A stretch of 64,000 nucleotides of DNA from Chlamydomonas sphaeroides (Eukaryota > Chlorophyta > Chlorophyceae > Chlamydomonadales > Chlamydomonadaceae), in NCBI GenBank assembly GCA_001662425.1, contig BDDC01000153.1:1-64000 (forward strand). The letters run 5' to 3'. A program made the position numbers and the translations under genes. Every line of letters starts with the position of its first letter. Within the stretch, counting starts at the first letter, position 1. The notes under the pieces were generated by a model. The model searched no databases and was not told where the DNA came from. It was given only the letters and a program-made list of their open reading frames with translations. Of this stretch, positions 23,049 to 33,787 are shown piece by piece.

Positions 23049-23083
23049 GGCTTGCCCCGTTCCGTAGGAAACGGGGCGAAGCC
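23049..23083. repeat. Strong hairpin (about 15-bp stem, 3-nt loop)
   Basis: The arms ggcttgccccgttcc (23049-23063) and ggaaacggggcgaagcc (23067-23083) pair through 15 bases with two single-base bulges and a gta loop. It lies about 160 bp upstream of the mobile-element repeat. It may be an end structure or RNA element of a transposon, or a transcribed stem-loop. Confidence 0.7.
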
Positions 23084-23241
23084 CTTGCATTCACCCCGGA
23101 GGTGACCCTGTCCTAACGGCTAAACGTTATAATGATATTCTTGTCAGACCATTCCCTGTGTCCTGTTCAGCACGATGCTGCTTGTCGTTTTGCCTGCTTA
23201 TGGCGATAGGTGAGGGGGGAAGATGAAACAGAGCAACTGCT

Positions 23242-23349
23242 GCTGTGCCTCCAGCTGCTCGGGGCTGAGCGCCCGGCCTGCTTCCGCCCTGGCGGCGGCG
23301 ATGGGCCGGGCGGCGATGGGCCGGGCGGCGATGGGCCGGGCGGCGGAGA
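23242..23349 (+). mobile_element. Dispersed repeat copy 2: 5'-truncated scrap of the TnpB/Fanzor-like 3' end
   Basis: Identical over about 110 bp to the minus strand of 3726-3835, encoding LCLQLLGAERPACFRPGGG and the three GDGPG units, but lacking the DRDLNAALN motif. The homologous frame is closed by a stop (gataggtga) just upstream. The sequences before and after differ from copy 1, so only a fragment of the element is present. Confidence 0.7.
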
Positions 23350-23945
23350 CGGCGGGAGAAGCCGCTCCGCATCTTTCGGTTGGTTGGGTGCCGTGCCCTG
23401 TCCCCTTCGTGAGTCGTATGTAGGCATTGTTATACTCTGGCACAATCCACTGCGTGACCATGTACGCAGGCACTAGCTTTCTCCTCCGGCAAGGGAATGC
23501 AAGATACGGCATCGGCCCGAGCAAATCAGCAGGGACTTACGACAAGTCGATACATGATCCAGCATTGCGCTTGGTATCAACAAAAGCTTCGCTTCACGTA
23601 ATGGCAACCGCTGGGGCTTGGCAGAGTGCACGATCGGGGCAGCGGGGGGCCGGGGACGCACACAATGCGGGGGAAGGGCGAGTGGGTAGAACGGCGTATT
23701 ACACACACACACCCGTGCTGCCGTGCTTGCCCGTCGCAAAAAGCTGTCACATTGTTGCTTGTTGCTGCAAATCATAAGTGGAATCTGCGACGTCCCTAGA
23801 TTACACGAGCTTCCTTCTCCACCTGCGGCATGCCGACACACCCACGTAACACAGTTTGCAAAGCAATGCTTCATTCCTGTATACCATAGGACGCATAAGC
23901 CGAATCTTCAAAGGCACTTGACGCAGTCGAAGTTGCAATTCAGCA

Positions 23946-26900
23946 ATGGCCGAGAAGCAGCCGACGCAGTTCGAGCTCTTCCTCCAAAGGTTTGTCGTAT
24001 TCCGGAGCACCCTACACGGCACGCCGGTTGCTGCGAGTCGGGTGGCATGCCGATGGCGCACTCACGATACCACATCCCTGTCGCCTCGCCATACAGAAAA
24101 CGGCAAGGCGGCGCTGGAGCGGCCGAGGGTTCTGGCGCTGGGCCCTCCGTGGATGCTGCCAACCCGCCCCCAGTAAGGCGCGCACGGCACCTAGCACCGC
24201 CCCCGGCCCCACTCCACCGCACCCATCATCTGTGTGCAACCCTTGCCGAACCCGCAGCCCGGAAAGCTTCCATCAGCCCTGCGTGTCTCCTATAGCCACC
24301 CAGCTCCGGCTGCGCAGGTCAGCCCCACGCGGGACTTGCCGGCCAGGTCGTTTCTAGCGCGAGCCGGGTCCGGCCCACGCCCGCAGTCCAACCTGCGCCG
24401 CTCCGCTCCGGAGCTACGACCTCAGCCAGCCGTATCCCTGCCGCCAGCCAAGGCCCTCGCCTCGCCCCAAGGCAAACGTCCCGATGTCGCGGTTGACGAC
24501 GCTCCGGGCACACCAGTGTCAGCTATCTACCAGGAACTGGGCACGGCGGCCGCATCGCTTGCGTCTGCAGCTCAGCGCCTGGCACGCGGCTCCAGCTCCG
24601 ATACCGCCGTCGCAGCCTCCTACCAGACGCTCGCGCAGGCCGCCGCCAGCCTGGCCGCCTCCGCCGTCACGGTCCGGCCGCTTACCACGTCGGCGGCCGG
24701 CGGCGCTGCCGCCCAAGGCACGGCGCCGCGACAGCCGCTGCCGCCGCTCTCACCCAGCCGGAGCCAGCCGGCGGCCCGCGCCATCGACCCCACCGCCGCC
24801 GCTGCGGCTGCGGCCGCCGCGGCGCCCATGTCTTTCCACGCGCCGCCGGCACCGGATGCCAGCGGTCCGCCGGCGCGCGCCTCGCCTGCCTCCCCAGCCA
24901 GCCGGGCGCGAGTGTCGGCCCCTCGCTTCCCCGGCTACAACCCGCTCATCCACCTAGTCACCAGCGACCTGCCGATGCCGGGCTCCGCCGCCGGCTCGCA
25001 GCGGCCACCCGCGTCCAGCCCCATCACCCACCAGTGAGCGCCAGGGGCCGGGCCGTGGGCTCGGGAGGGAGCCCGCCCTGTAGGGGCAGGGGTGGATAGG
25101 TCAGTCCTGGGCACTTTCAGGGTCCACGGGTGAAAGGTTGTCGGGTTTGATGGCCTGGGGGCGTGGGACGAGCCAGGCGTTAACCGTTGACCGCTGGCGT
25201 GCCCCTTAGCTTGGCCGACGGCAGCCAGGGAGGGGCCTCCCCTAGTTCCCCTCACGCCCACGCCGTGTCCCAAAACGGCACCCTCCCCACGTCCGCGACC
25301 ACCTGCCAGGCTGCATGACGGCCGCCGCTTGCCGTCGGCCGCCGGCGGAGCCTCGCCCGCGCGCAGCGGCGCCAGCCGTCGCACCGGCGCCTCTGGCTCG
25401 CGGACCGTCGGCGCTGGACTGGGTCCCGGCGGGCTACCCCTGCTGGGGCGCGCCGACCTAGCGCGGCTGCCGGTGCTGGGCTTGGGCGGTGACGCTGCTG
25501 CTGCGGCCTTTAGCGCCGGTGCTGCAGGCGGCGACGTGTCAGGCAGCGAGCGGCTCACGGTGGACGCGTCGGGGACCGAGGTACGTCGGATGTGGGTCGA
25601 TGTGGGTCGGGCGGTTTGAGCCTGGCGGCGCTTGTGGCCTAGCAGGGGGCTCCGTTCCATAACCCTGCGCCCAGCTTCCGCGACCCCTTTGCTGCCGCGT
25701 GTGCTCGGCGCCCCCGCACCTTCAGCGCTGCCCTCCTCTCCAGAGATGGCCGACGCGTTTGTAACACCAATGATACATTCCTCCCCAGGTGGACCCGCTG
25801 TCCTTCCTTGCGCCGTACACGGACGTGCGGCTGGCGGCCTGGCCCCCGCCGGGGCCGCTGTACGTGTCGGAGATGGAGCAGGACGAGCTTGACACCCGCT
25901 ACAACAGGGTGCGCAGGGGGCAGGGGCGCTCAAGCGGGCGCCAGACCCCTGGGGGTCGGGTGCACGGCGGGGCCTGGGTTGGGAATGGCGTGATGCTACC
26001 TGGCCCTCGGCTGGGCTGACCGCTGCCGGCGTCCTCACGGGTTGCGCGCGTGCGTACGTTGTGTAAAGACGCCTTACGGCAGGCACCGCCAGCAAGGCGC
26101 CGGCGTGTCGCATAACTAGCGCATGACACCGGCCAGCCATGACCCAGCCTGAGATCCGTTGAGGCCGTCCAGACCTGCACTCCCTTCCACACGGCATGCG
26201 CCTGCTGCCGCCCTTTCGTAGCCCCAACCTCAAGCGTCCCCATGACCTGCCCCGACGCCCACCCAGGCCCTGGCGGCACTGCGCGAGAAGCTGCACGCGC
26301 GTGGCCCGGCGCGGCTGGCTGCGGCCTTCCGCCAGGTGGACCGTGAGGGCAGCGGCATTGTGAGCCGGCGGGACTTCGTGGCGGTGCTGCAGGGCCTCAA
26401 CCTGGGAGCGCCCGACCTGGTGGACGAGCGGGTGAGGGGCGGAGGGACGGGGGCACGGGGCTGGGAGGGCAAAGGGATGAGCGGGTGAGGCGTTGAGGGG
26501 CAGAAGCAGGGGTCGGCGGGAGGAAGCTTCGAGCGGGCCAGGTGCCTTAATGCTTGGCGGACCAGGCCCCGGCCAGCGGGGCTCGCCAGGCGCCCATGCC
26601 TTGTCTGGGAGCTCAATTGCCCACTGCCAGCGGCCGTGCACCGCTCCCTGCGCGTACGGTAGCAAGCTGCTCCTGCCCTGCCCTGCACTTTCCGTAGCAA
26701 CCCCGTCCTACCCTCCCCCACGGCAGGTGGTGGACCTCATGGTATCCGCCATCTCGACGCCCACAGCGGCAGGGACCCCAGAGGCGCAGCAAGCCCAGGT
26801 ACGGACCCTGCACAAAGCAGCCTCGTCCACACCGCCGCCTCGCCCCGCTGGGGCTTGTTTGCAGTCCGCCGTTCCGCCTGCGGCCGCCGCACCCGGCTGT

Positions 26901-28424
26901 ACCCATCACCGCTCCTGCCTCTCCTATGCCTCCATGGCGCAGCCGCGCTCCGCAGCAACAACGGCTAGCTGACCTCTGCTTGCTCCATGATTCCCTGCCA
27001 CATGCCCCCTCGTCACGGCCCAGCCCGTGCCCTACTCGGACTTCGTGAACGCGCTGCGCTTCGGGTCACTGCCGTGGCGCGGGTATAACGCAAAGCTGCG
27101 ACACCGCGTGCGGGGGGACCCAGACCAGCCCTTCGGCCCGCCCATCCAGGACGCCGGGTAAGCCAAAAGCGGCTCCGTAGCCGCTGGCCTGCTGCGACTG
27201 CGTCACACCGGCGCGCTGCCAGCAGGGCCGCATATCAGGGGCGCGAAGGCCAAGCTGGGCGCTGCGTTGTAATCCGGACCGTCTAGCCACAGGGCCCACA
27301 AGACACGAGCCCCTCCGTCCCCGCCGCCCTGCAGCTCGCCGCCATACGGGGTGGCCTTCGTGGGCGACGGCGCGGCCGCAGCGGACGCGGACGCCGCGGC
27401 CGCGGCGCACGCGAGCCTCGCGGCCAAGTGGTCCGACCTGCGCGCAGCCTTCCGCACGCTGGACGTCAACAGCGACGGCGTCGTGGAGTGGCCGCTGTTC
27501 CGGGAGGCGCTGCGCCGGGTGGGGGACCGCTACCGGCTGGGGCTGAGCGAGGAGGAGGTGCTGCAGGTGGGTGGGCCCCTTGGGGGCCTGCGCTGCTGGG
27601 GACATACGTCTCGGGGCTGCCATGTCCGTCGCGTCCCTGCCACGGAGTCTACCCGGCGTGGCACACCTCCATCCCTTGTACTCACGTTCCGCCTCGTTGC
27701 GGTCCTCCAGGTGTACCGCGAGGCCGACCCAGACCTGCAGGAGGGAGTGGACTTTGAGACATTCATGGCCATGTACGGCGCGCCGCCGCCCGGCGCGGGC
27801 AAACAGGTGCGATGCGCCTCGGCGCCAGGGTTGTTGCGTGCGCAGCTCTGCCTTCTCCGGGGTGCTATCTTGAGCAGGTCGTCGCGGACCTGCAAGGCTG
27901 TGCATAATCAACAGACGAAGTCAAGAACCTGTACCTGCAATCCTGTGCATGTGCTGATCCAGTGCCCGGCTGTTGCCTGACATGTTCTGGCTCGCCGCTG
28001 CTGCCCTGCGCAGGGCCAAGCAGGCGCGGATGCGGCCGCAACCTCCGGGCTGGCTCCGGGCTTGAACAACTCGGTGCCCATGCTCCTGCCCGAGTTCTTC
28101 CAACCCAAGACGCTGCGCTGCGGCCGGTCGGACCGGCCTTGGCCCTGGAACTGGAGGCAGCTTGCAGGCACGGCGGCGGGGCATAAGCCTCAGCCGCTAG
28201 CGGCCCAAGAGTCGACGCCCGAGGCGGGCGTGGAGGGCAGGGCCGAGCACGCGCAGGGCAGCGGCGGCGGGAGGCAGGGCAGCGGCAACGGGAAAGCGGA
28301 CGGCGCAGGGCGGAGCCCGGGGCCAGGGTCAGGGGCCGCGGCCGCGGGCGCGACGCCGCTGAGTGGGACGCACGCGGGCGCTGCGGCGGTGCTGCAGCGG
28401 CTGAGTGAAGGGTCCCGCGCGTGA
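23946..28424 (+). CDS. EF-hand protein with disordered N-terminus (798 aa)
   Basis: Eleven exons close in phase: 23946-23989, 24097-24172, 24258-25033, 25310-25580, 25789-25908, 26267-26431, 26727-26798, 27024-27157, 27335-27566, 27711-27806 and 28014-28424. The protein begins MAEKQPTQFELFLQR. Residues 40-390 are Ala/Pro/Ser-rich, with two imperfect repeats of the type IYQELGTAAASLASAAQ / SYQTLAQAAASLAASA. A conserved segment (LSFLAPYTDVRLAAWPPPG) leads into EF-hand-like modules: DREGSGIVSRRD (454-465), a degenerate partner ending VPYSDFVNALRFG, DVNSDGVVEWPL (about 596-607, which lacks the usual acidic position 12), and ADPDLQEGVDFETF. The paired arrangement is calmodulin-like, but only some loops look competent for calcium. 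The C-terminus is Gly/Ala-rich. It resembles large EF-hand proteins of algal flagella in style, but no specific orthologue is recognised; a calcium-regulated ciliary or cytoskeletal role is inference. Confidence 0.88.
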
Positions 28425-28751
28425 GGGTCGACGGTGGCGTGCAGTGTATGTTGGGCCGCGTTAGGCTGCTTGTCGTTTCCTGACGTTTGAGCCGGAACAA
28501 GCCGGATGACGGCAACGGCGCCGTGACCAGCAGCACCACAACCTGGTGGCACGTGCGGGATGGTGACGGATTGTTGAAGCATGCGGGCAGAGAAGGCGTG
28601 CGCGTTGCGCGGAAGCGGGGCCTGCGCGGCTGCGGGCGCTGCAGGGCGCCGGCGGCTACCGCTGCTGCCGTATGTTGCAAGCCCGTTGCGCAACATAGCG
28701 CAAGCTCATGTGTTGAGATACTTGCAAACATTGCACACCAGCCAAGGGCAT

Positions 28752-28756
28752 TGTAA
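28752..28756 (+). terminator. Poly(A) signal (TGTAA) of the EF-hand gene
   Basis: TGTAA lies 327 nt after the stop at 28424, the first on this strand, in AT-richer DNA. Confidence 0.6.
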
Positions 28757-29027
28757 CTCGCGAAAGTGGCCACACTTGGCGGTTGTGCAGTACAACGCAA
28801 GCGTGCAAGCGGTCGCGGCTCGCCGACTGAGCTTCTACATGACCAACTTAGACATAACTAAACTACGCTTTCACACGTTCTGCTTGGTGCAACACTTCGT
28901 CACTGGGCTTCTCTGGCTTTGGTAGTAAGACTGCTACGACCTGGTGAGCTGCACCCAACCTGGCGAAAGCCGCCGATACCAGCCTTTTACGAAAGCCAGC
29001 TTATAGCTACGGCAATAGCCGCACAGG

Positions 29028-32000
29028 ATGAGTAGAGACGGCGAGGCTCCGCGACCAGCGAGGATGTTGGCGGTCAGTCCCAACCTCCCCGAGGCTATGC
29101 AAAGGGATAAGTGGAGTTTACAGCAGTACCAAATCAATTCGACCTTGTACCGGTGAGGAACAGCTTCAACATGTCAGCCAGCCAGCGACGCGCTGCTCAA
29201 GCAAGGAAGGTGTTGCGCACTGCTGATATCTACGCCCTTTCCTGTTGCTACTCAGCGGCTACGCGGCGCAGGTGTTCACGGCAAGTACTTGCTACGGGTG
29301 TTTGTGCGGTTGTCCACTGCGCGACACCTGGGCTGCTGTAACCAGTAAAGCGGGACTTGGATTGGCTTAATGCATCATATGGGCGATGGGTTTGCTGCTG
29401 CTCCCCAGCAGGCCCTTGCACCCCATCCAGCGATGCTCACGCGGGGCTCTCTGCAGACCTCCTCACGTAAGCAATGGCATCATCCCAATTGACATATTCG
29501 CGTGCCTATATGTGCCATCCACAGGCGACATGTCAGTACTCCCGCGTGGAGGTCGTGCTCAAGGGTAGGTGGCCTGGGCATGCTCGGCGGCTAGCCAGCC
29601 AGCATGGCCGTGTCAAAGGCCACGCGCGTCGCTCGAGCCCCGAGCCGGACTCCTTCCGAAGTTGGCACTCCTTGCCTGCGCTGCAGTGTACCCTGACGTC
29701 CACAAGGCACCCGATGTGGCGCAGCACGAGATGTTCCGCGAAGTTGCCATCCAGAGTGGCCTCCAGCATCCCCACGTCATCCACCTCTACGCAGCCTTCC
29801 AGGTGCGCGGCGCACAGCACGCCCGCCCCACGCCCCCCCGGCCATTCCAGCGCATCCCTTGCTCCTTGAGGTTGTGGGTCCGGGAAGGGTCCGACCCGCG
29901 CCTGCCGCAACCGTGCGCGGCGCCACCCGGCCCTGCAGGAGGGCAGCACGCTAGTGCTGGTGCAGGAGTACGCGCCGCACGGCGACCTGCTCGCGCTCAT
30001 GGCGGCCCGCGGCGGCCGCTGCGACGAGGCGCTGGTGGTGTCGGTGGTGCTGCGGCCGCTGCTGGACTCGCTGCTCTACCTGCACCGATGGGGCATCGTG
30101 CACCGGGACGTCAAGGTGGGGCCGCCGCCGCCAGGACACCGGCCCCGCTCCAACCAAGACCGGCAGCTGCGCCGACTGCTGGCCATTGCGCTGGTCTCAA
30201 GCAGGCCCAGGGCTGCCTCCGTTCTGCGCTGCGCACTGCCCGGCTTGACATGCTCCCCCTCGCCCGCGCATACCTCTGTCCTGGCAGCCCGAGAACGTGC
30301 TGTTCGCGGCCGACGGCTCTGTCAAGCTGGCGGACTTCGGTCTGGCCATCAACATGCTGGAGGAGCGGCCCATCAGCCGAGTAGGCACGCTGGTGAGAGC
30401 CGGGGCTGTCACTGCATAGGCCGGCGCCACTCTGCTGTTTGCTTCTTGTTTGTAGCTCTGGGCCTGACGGTGTTGGCCTGCCCCTCTTCCGGCCAGGACT
30501 ACATGGCGCCCGAGGTGCTGCGCTGCCCCGTCAAGCAGAGCATGGCCATGGCGCCGGCGCCGGGGGCGCCCGCGCGCTACGGCTTTGCCACTGACATCTG
30601 GGCGGTGAGAGGCGCGGGCGTCGGTGCCCTGCCGGCTCCGGAGCGAGGGGCTGCGGCCTGGCGTGGTGCTGAGCCGGGCTAGCTTGAGGCCCCCTTGCCA
30701 CGTTGCCGTGCGCCGCAGGTGGGCATCGTGACGTACGAGCTGCTGACGGGGCTGCCGCCGTACGCCTCGGAGTGCCGATACCAGGTGAGCCTGACCTTGG
30801 GGTCGCGCTCAGGGCCTGAACCAGCCGGCGGCACGGTGCAGGCGCCTTGCACCGCCACATCCCGCGAACACGTCTCCCAGCCCACGTCTCATCCCCTCAC
30901 CGCCCCACCCCGCCGCCACAGGCCGAGTCTCGCATCGTGGCCGCCGCGCCGCCCCTGTTCCCGCACTCGATGTCGACCATGGCCCGCGACTTCGTGCTGC
31001 GCTGCCTGGCGCCGCACCCCGGCGACCGACCCACGGTTCGCTCCCTGCTGCAGCACCCCTGGGTGCTGGACCCCGAGGCCTGCTCGGCGACGGCCCGCGC
31101 CGCGCCGCCGGCCCTGGCCAGCGTGACCACGGGCGCGCCGCTGCCGCTGCCGGCTGCCTACCACGCCCACCCCTACCCTAGCCACTACCCCAGCCCCTAC
31201 CACCCCCATCACCACCACCACCACCCCAGCCTCTCGCATTACGGCATGGCGCACGCGTACGTGCCCGCACCAGCGTCCGCTGCGATCGCGGACCCGTGCG
31301 CCTCCTACTCCCACCACGCCCAGCACCCATACCCACACCCGCACGCCCAGCACTACAGCCAGCAGCCGCCTCGCCCCTCGCAGCTGCAGCCGCTGCACAG
31401 CGACCCCATGGCCCTGGGCTCGTCCGGCACGCTGCCGTACTCACGATCCCTGAACGGCAGCCGCGACGCGCCGCAGCTCCACGCCTACGCCACCGCCCCC
31501 GTGGATTCGTCGGTACAGGCGGCCCTGGCGGCGGCGCACCCCGCCACGCACTCGGCCGGCGGCTCGCTGGCGGCCCCGTCGGCGGCGGCGACTGTCGCCG
31601 CCGTGCAGGAGCCTTGCCGCATGCTGCCGGGACTGGAGGCCTCCACGCAGGAGCCGCAGCCCTCCCCGGCGCCTTCCGCCCGGTCACAACGGCAGCTGCA
31701 GGCTGCCGCGGGAGAGGGAGCGTCGGCGTCGACTTCCATGCCTGGCGAGGCTGCGGGCGGCGACATAGATCTGCTGCGAGTGCTGAACCAGCAGCATCTG
31801 CTGGACCTCAGCAAGCTGCCGCTGGATCAGATCCAGGGCATGATCGCAAAGCTACAACAGGCAATGCAGCTGGCGATGGCAGCGCAGCAGCCGGCGGCGG
31901 CGGCGCCGTCGGAGGTCAGCGCCGCCCGCGGTGCGGCGGCGGCCGAGGGCGACGACGTCCAGATGTCCGAAGCGCAGCCGCCCTGCAGCAGCTACGCACA

Positions 32001-32643
32001 CAGCAGCTGCAGCAGCCCACCGGTGTACGCGTCGCAAGAGAGCCGGCTCGGGGGTGGCAGCGCGACGGCGGCGGCCGCCGCCGCCAGCGGCTCCGGATCG
32101 CCCTTTGCTATCGCCGCAAGTCTGGCATCGCAGATCCTGCACCACGCCTCGGCCGCCGCCAGTGCCGCCGCAGCTGCAGGGGACCACGCGTCCCACGTCT
32201 CCCTCGCCGCCGGCTGCAGCCCCGCCGCCAGCAGGCGCACGACGGCCGAGGTCACGGCGCCGCCGAGGGCGCCGCCGCCCCATGCGCAGGCGGCGGCGGT
32301 CAGCGACGCCGTCGCGGCGGCCCTGGTCGACTACGCGGCGGCTCACCACATGCTGTCCGGCGCAGTCACCCCCGTCGTGGGCCGGCCCTTGGCACGGTCT
32401 GCCGCTGGTGCAGCGCCAGCGGCGACACCATCGCCGCCCGCCGGGGCGCGCTGCAGCGTCGGCGGGCTCAGCGACGGTGACGGCCTGGTGTATGTCAGCA
32501 TTGGCCGCAAGGCTCCCGAGACAGCGGTCAAGGGCCCGGCGGCGCCGCTGACGGTCGTGCCGGCGGCGGCAGCCGGCACAGGCGACGAGCTAGAGGCCGC
32601 CCGCAGCGTGGCTGCCTGGCTGCAGCAGCTGGCGCAGATGTGA
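29028..32643 (+). CDS. Aurora-like serine/threonine protein kinase with His/Tyr/Pro-rich C-terminal extension (836 aa)
   Basis: Ten exons close in phase: 29028-29152, 29256-29297, 29457-29466, 29525-29564, 29687-29802, 29939-30115, 30288-30392, 30497-30604, 30719-30784 and 30922-32643. The first ATG after an in-frame stop at 29016 is used; Met13 and Met24 are in-frame alternatives. Kinase landmarks: glycine loop LYRGYAAQVF (43-48, a single-Gly variant), VVLK (K72), alpha-C Glu (E91 in FREVAIQSGLQHP), HRDVKPEN (166-173), DFG (186-188), GTLDYMAPEVL, DIWAVGIVTYELLTGLPPY and GDRPTVRSLLQHPWV. All catalytic residues are present, so it should be active. REVAIQS...HP and GTLDYMAPE resemble the Aurora group. 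The 570-residue exon-10 tail is disordered, with runs such as HPHHHHHHP and later Ala/Ser-rich stretches containing a helix (LSKLPLDQIQGMIAKLQQAM). Likely role: cell-cycle or flagellar signalling, by analogy with algal Aurora-like kinases. Confidence 0.92.
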
Positions 32644-33787
32644 GGGGGCTGAGTGGCTCTGTGCTGTGCGCTGGCTCTCGGGTGTCGGAGGGAGGAGACT
32701 TGTGACTTCACGTGAACGCCTCGGTGGCTAGGCCGGGCGTGGCTTGCGGTATTGAGGAGCGAGGTGCTGAGGAGAGGCGCGTGTGCTGTGTGGAGAGAGG
32801 GGAATGGAGGGGAACGCACTGTGGCCTGGCATGGGCGTACGGGTACATGTGTCGGTGGGGGCCAGGGCGATACTGCCACACGCCGCAGACCCGCACCGAA
32901 TAAGCCGCGCAGCTGTACCTAGGGCCGCGCGGCTAACATTTATAGCGTACGTAGCACAGTGGGCTCTTCGTATCCTAAGGGCCGGCCCGGCCCATCTTGT
33001 TCTTGTTCTCACGGCGCCTTCTTCGGCAGTAGCCGACATGTTTGTAGTCGACAGTGTACGGCATGGAGACGTAGACTCTGCATTAGGTGCACCCCGTACG
33101 ATTCTTAGCGCTCGCCCGTCTCTTAGGGCTTCTCGCGCTCTGCTTTCTTCTGGCGCGTTTGTCTTGCTTTATGCGCGGGTGTCTTTGTTCGTAGGTCGGC
33201 ATGCCGCCTCGCAGCGTGCCTGGTCTTGGATTTGTGGGAGCACAGGTGCACGCCGCCAGGCCAGGGTTGAGACATGTTCTACTATTACTGCAGGCCGAGT
33301 GCACTAGCCGTGCGGCACGATAGCTCGTGCTTGAACTGCGGGATCTGGGGGGCCATGTGTGTCAGCTGCCTCATCCCTTCGTCAGTGTCTTGCTTTGCTT
33401 GGCTCTTGGGGTCTTGGGGCTTGCTCCTTTTTTCCACTCCTCGTCTCTGCATTGCACGACTCTCGGTGCTTCCTGGCAGGGGTGCCCCTGCTTTCTGGGG
33501 TGAGGGCTGGGGTGAGGCATGACAGCAGGACTGCAGTCCAGGGGGGAAGGATAAGTGCATATGGCACCTGCAGACGCCAGGTTGCTGGTCCTCGGGCTGC
33601 TACGACACACACGGGCTGTAAGCAGGAAATTGTGCGCTTCCCCTGACCCATGGGTCGATGCTGGATTCGCGCCAATTCGACATGCACGATGCATTGCGCT
33701 GCGAGTACTCACGCCCAGCGCACCAGCTGAGTATCGCTATCCGCATACTCTGATAGCAGCAAGCTCAGCAAGAGACAGCGAGCAGTG
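32644..33787. other. 3' UTR of the kinase gene and promoter of the kinesin gene
   Basis: 1.14 kb with no supported exon. It has T-rich, lower-GC composition typical of 3' UTR; the first plus-strand TGTAA is at 33617-33621. The kinesin ATG at 33788 follows within about 170 bp, so the two transcription units are tightly packed. No clear TATA box was seen. Confidence 0.55.
33617..33621 (+). terminator. Poly(A) signal candidate (TGTAA) of the kinase gene
   Basis: First plus-strand TGTAA after the kinase stop (974 nt downstream) and only 167 bp before the kinesin ATG. Confidence 0.4.

Larger units (their letters stand above)
21160..23945. other. Gene-poor region with mobile-element debris
   Basis: About 2.8 kb without a supportable gene. 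GC drops, open frames are short and lack splice-phase continuity. It contains a strong hairpin at 23049-23083 and a 110-bp copy of the TnpB/Fanzor-associated repeat at 23242-23349. The minus frames at 22096-22476 and 22480-22758 have no recognisable domain; I regard the stretch as decayed transposon plus promoter DNA of the EF-hand gene starting at 23946. Confidence 0.5.
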
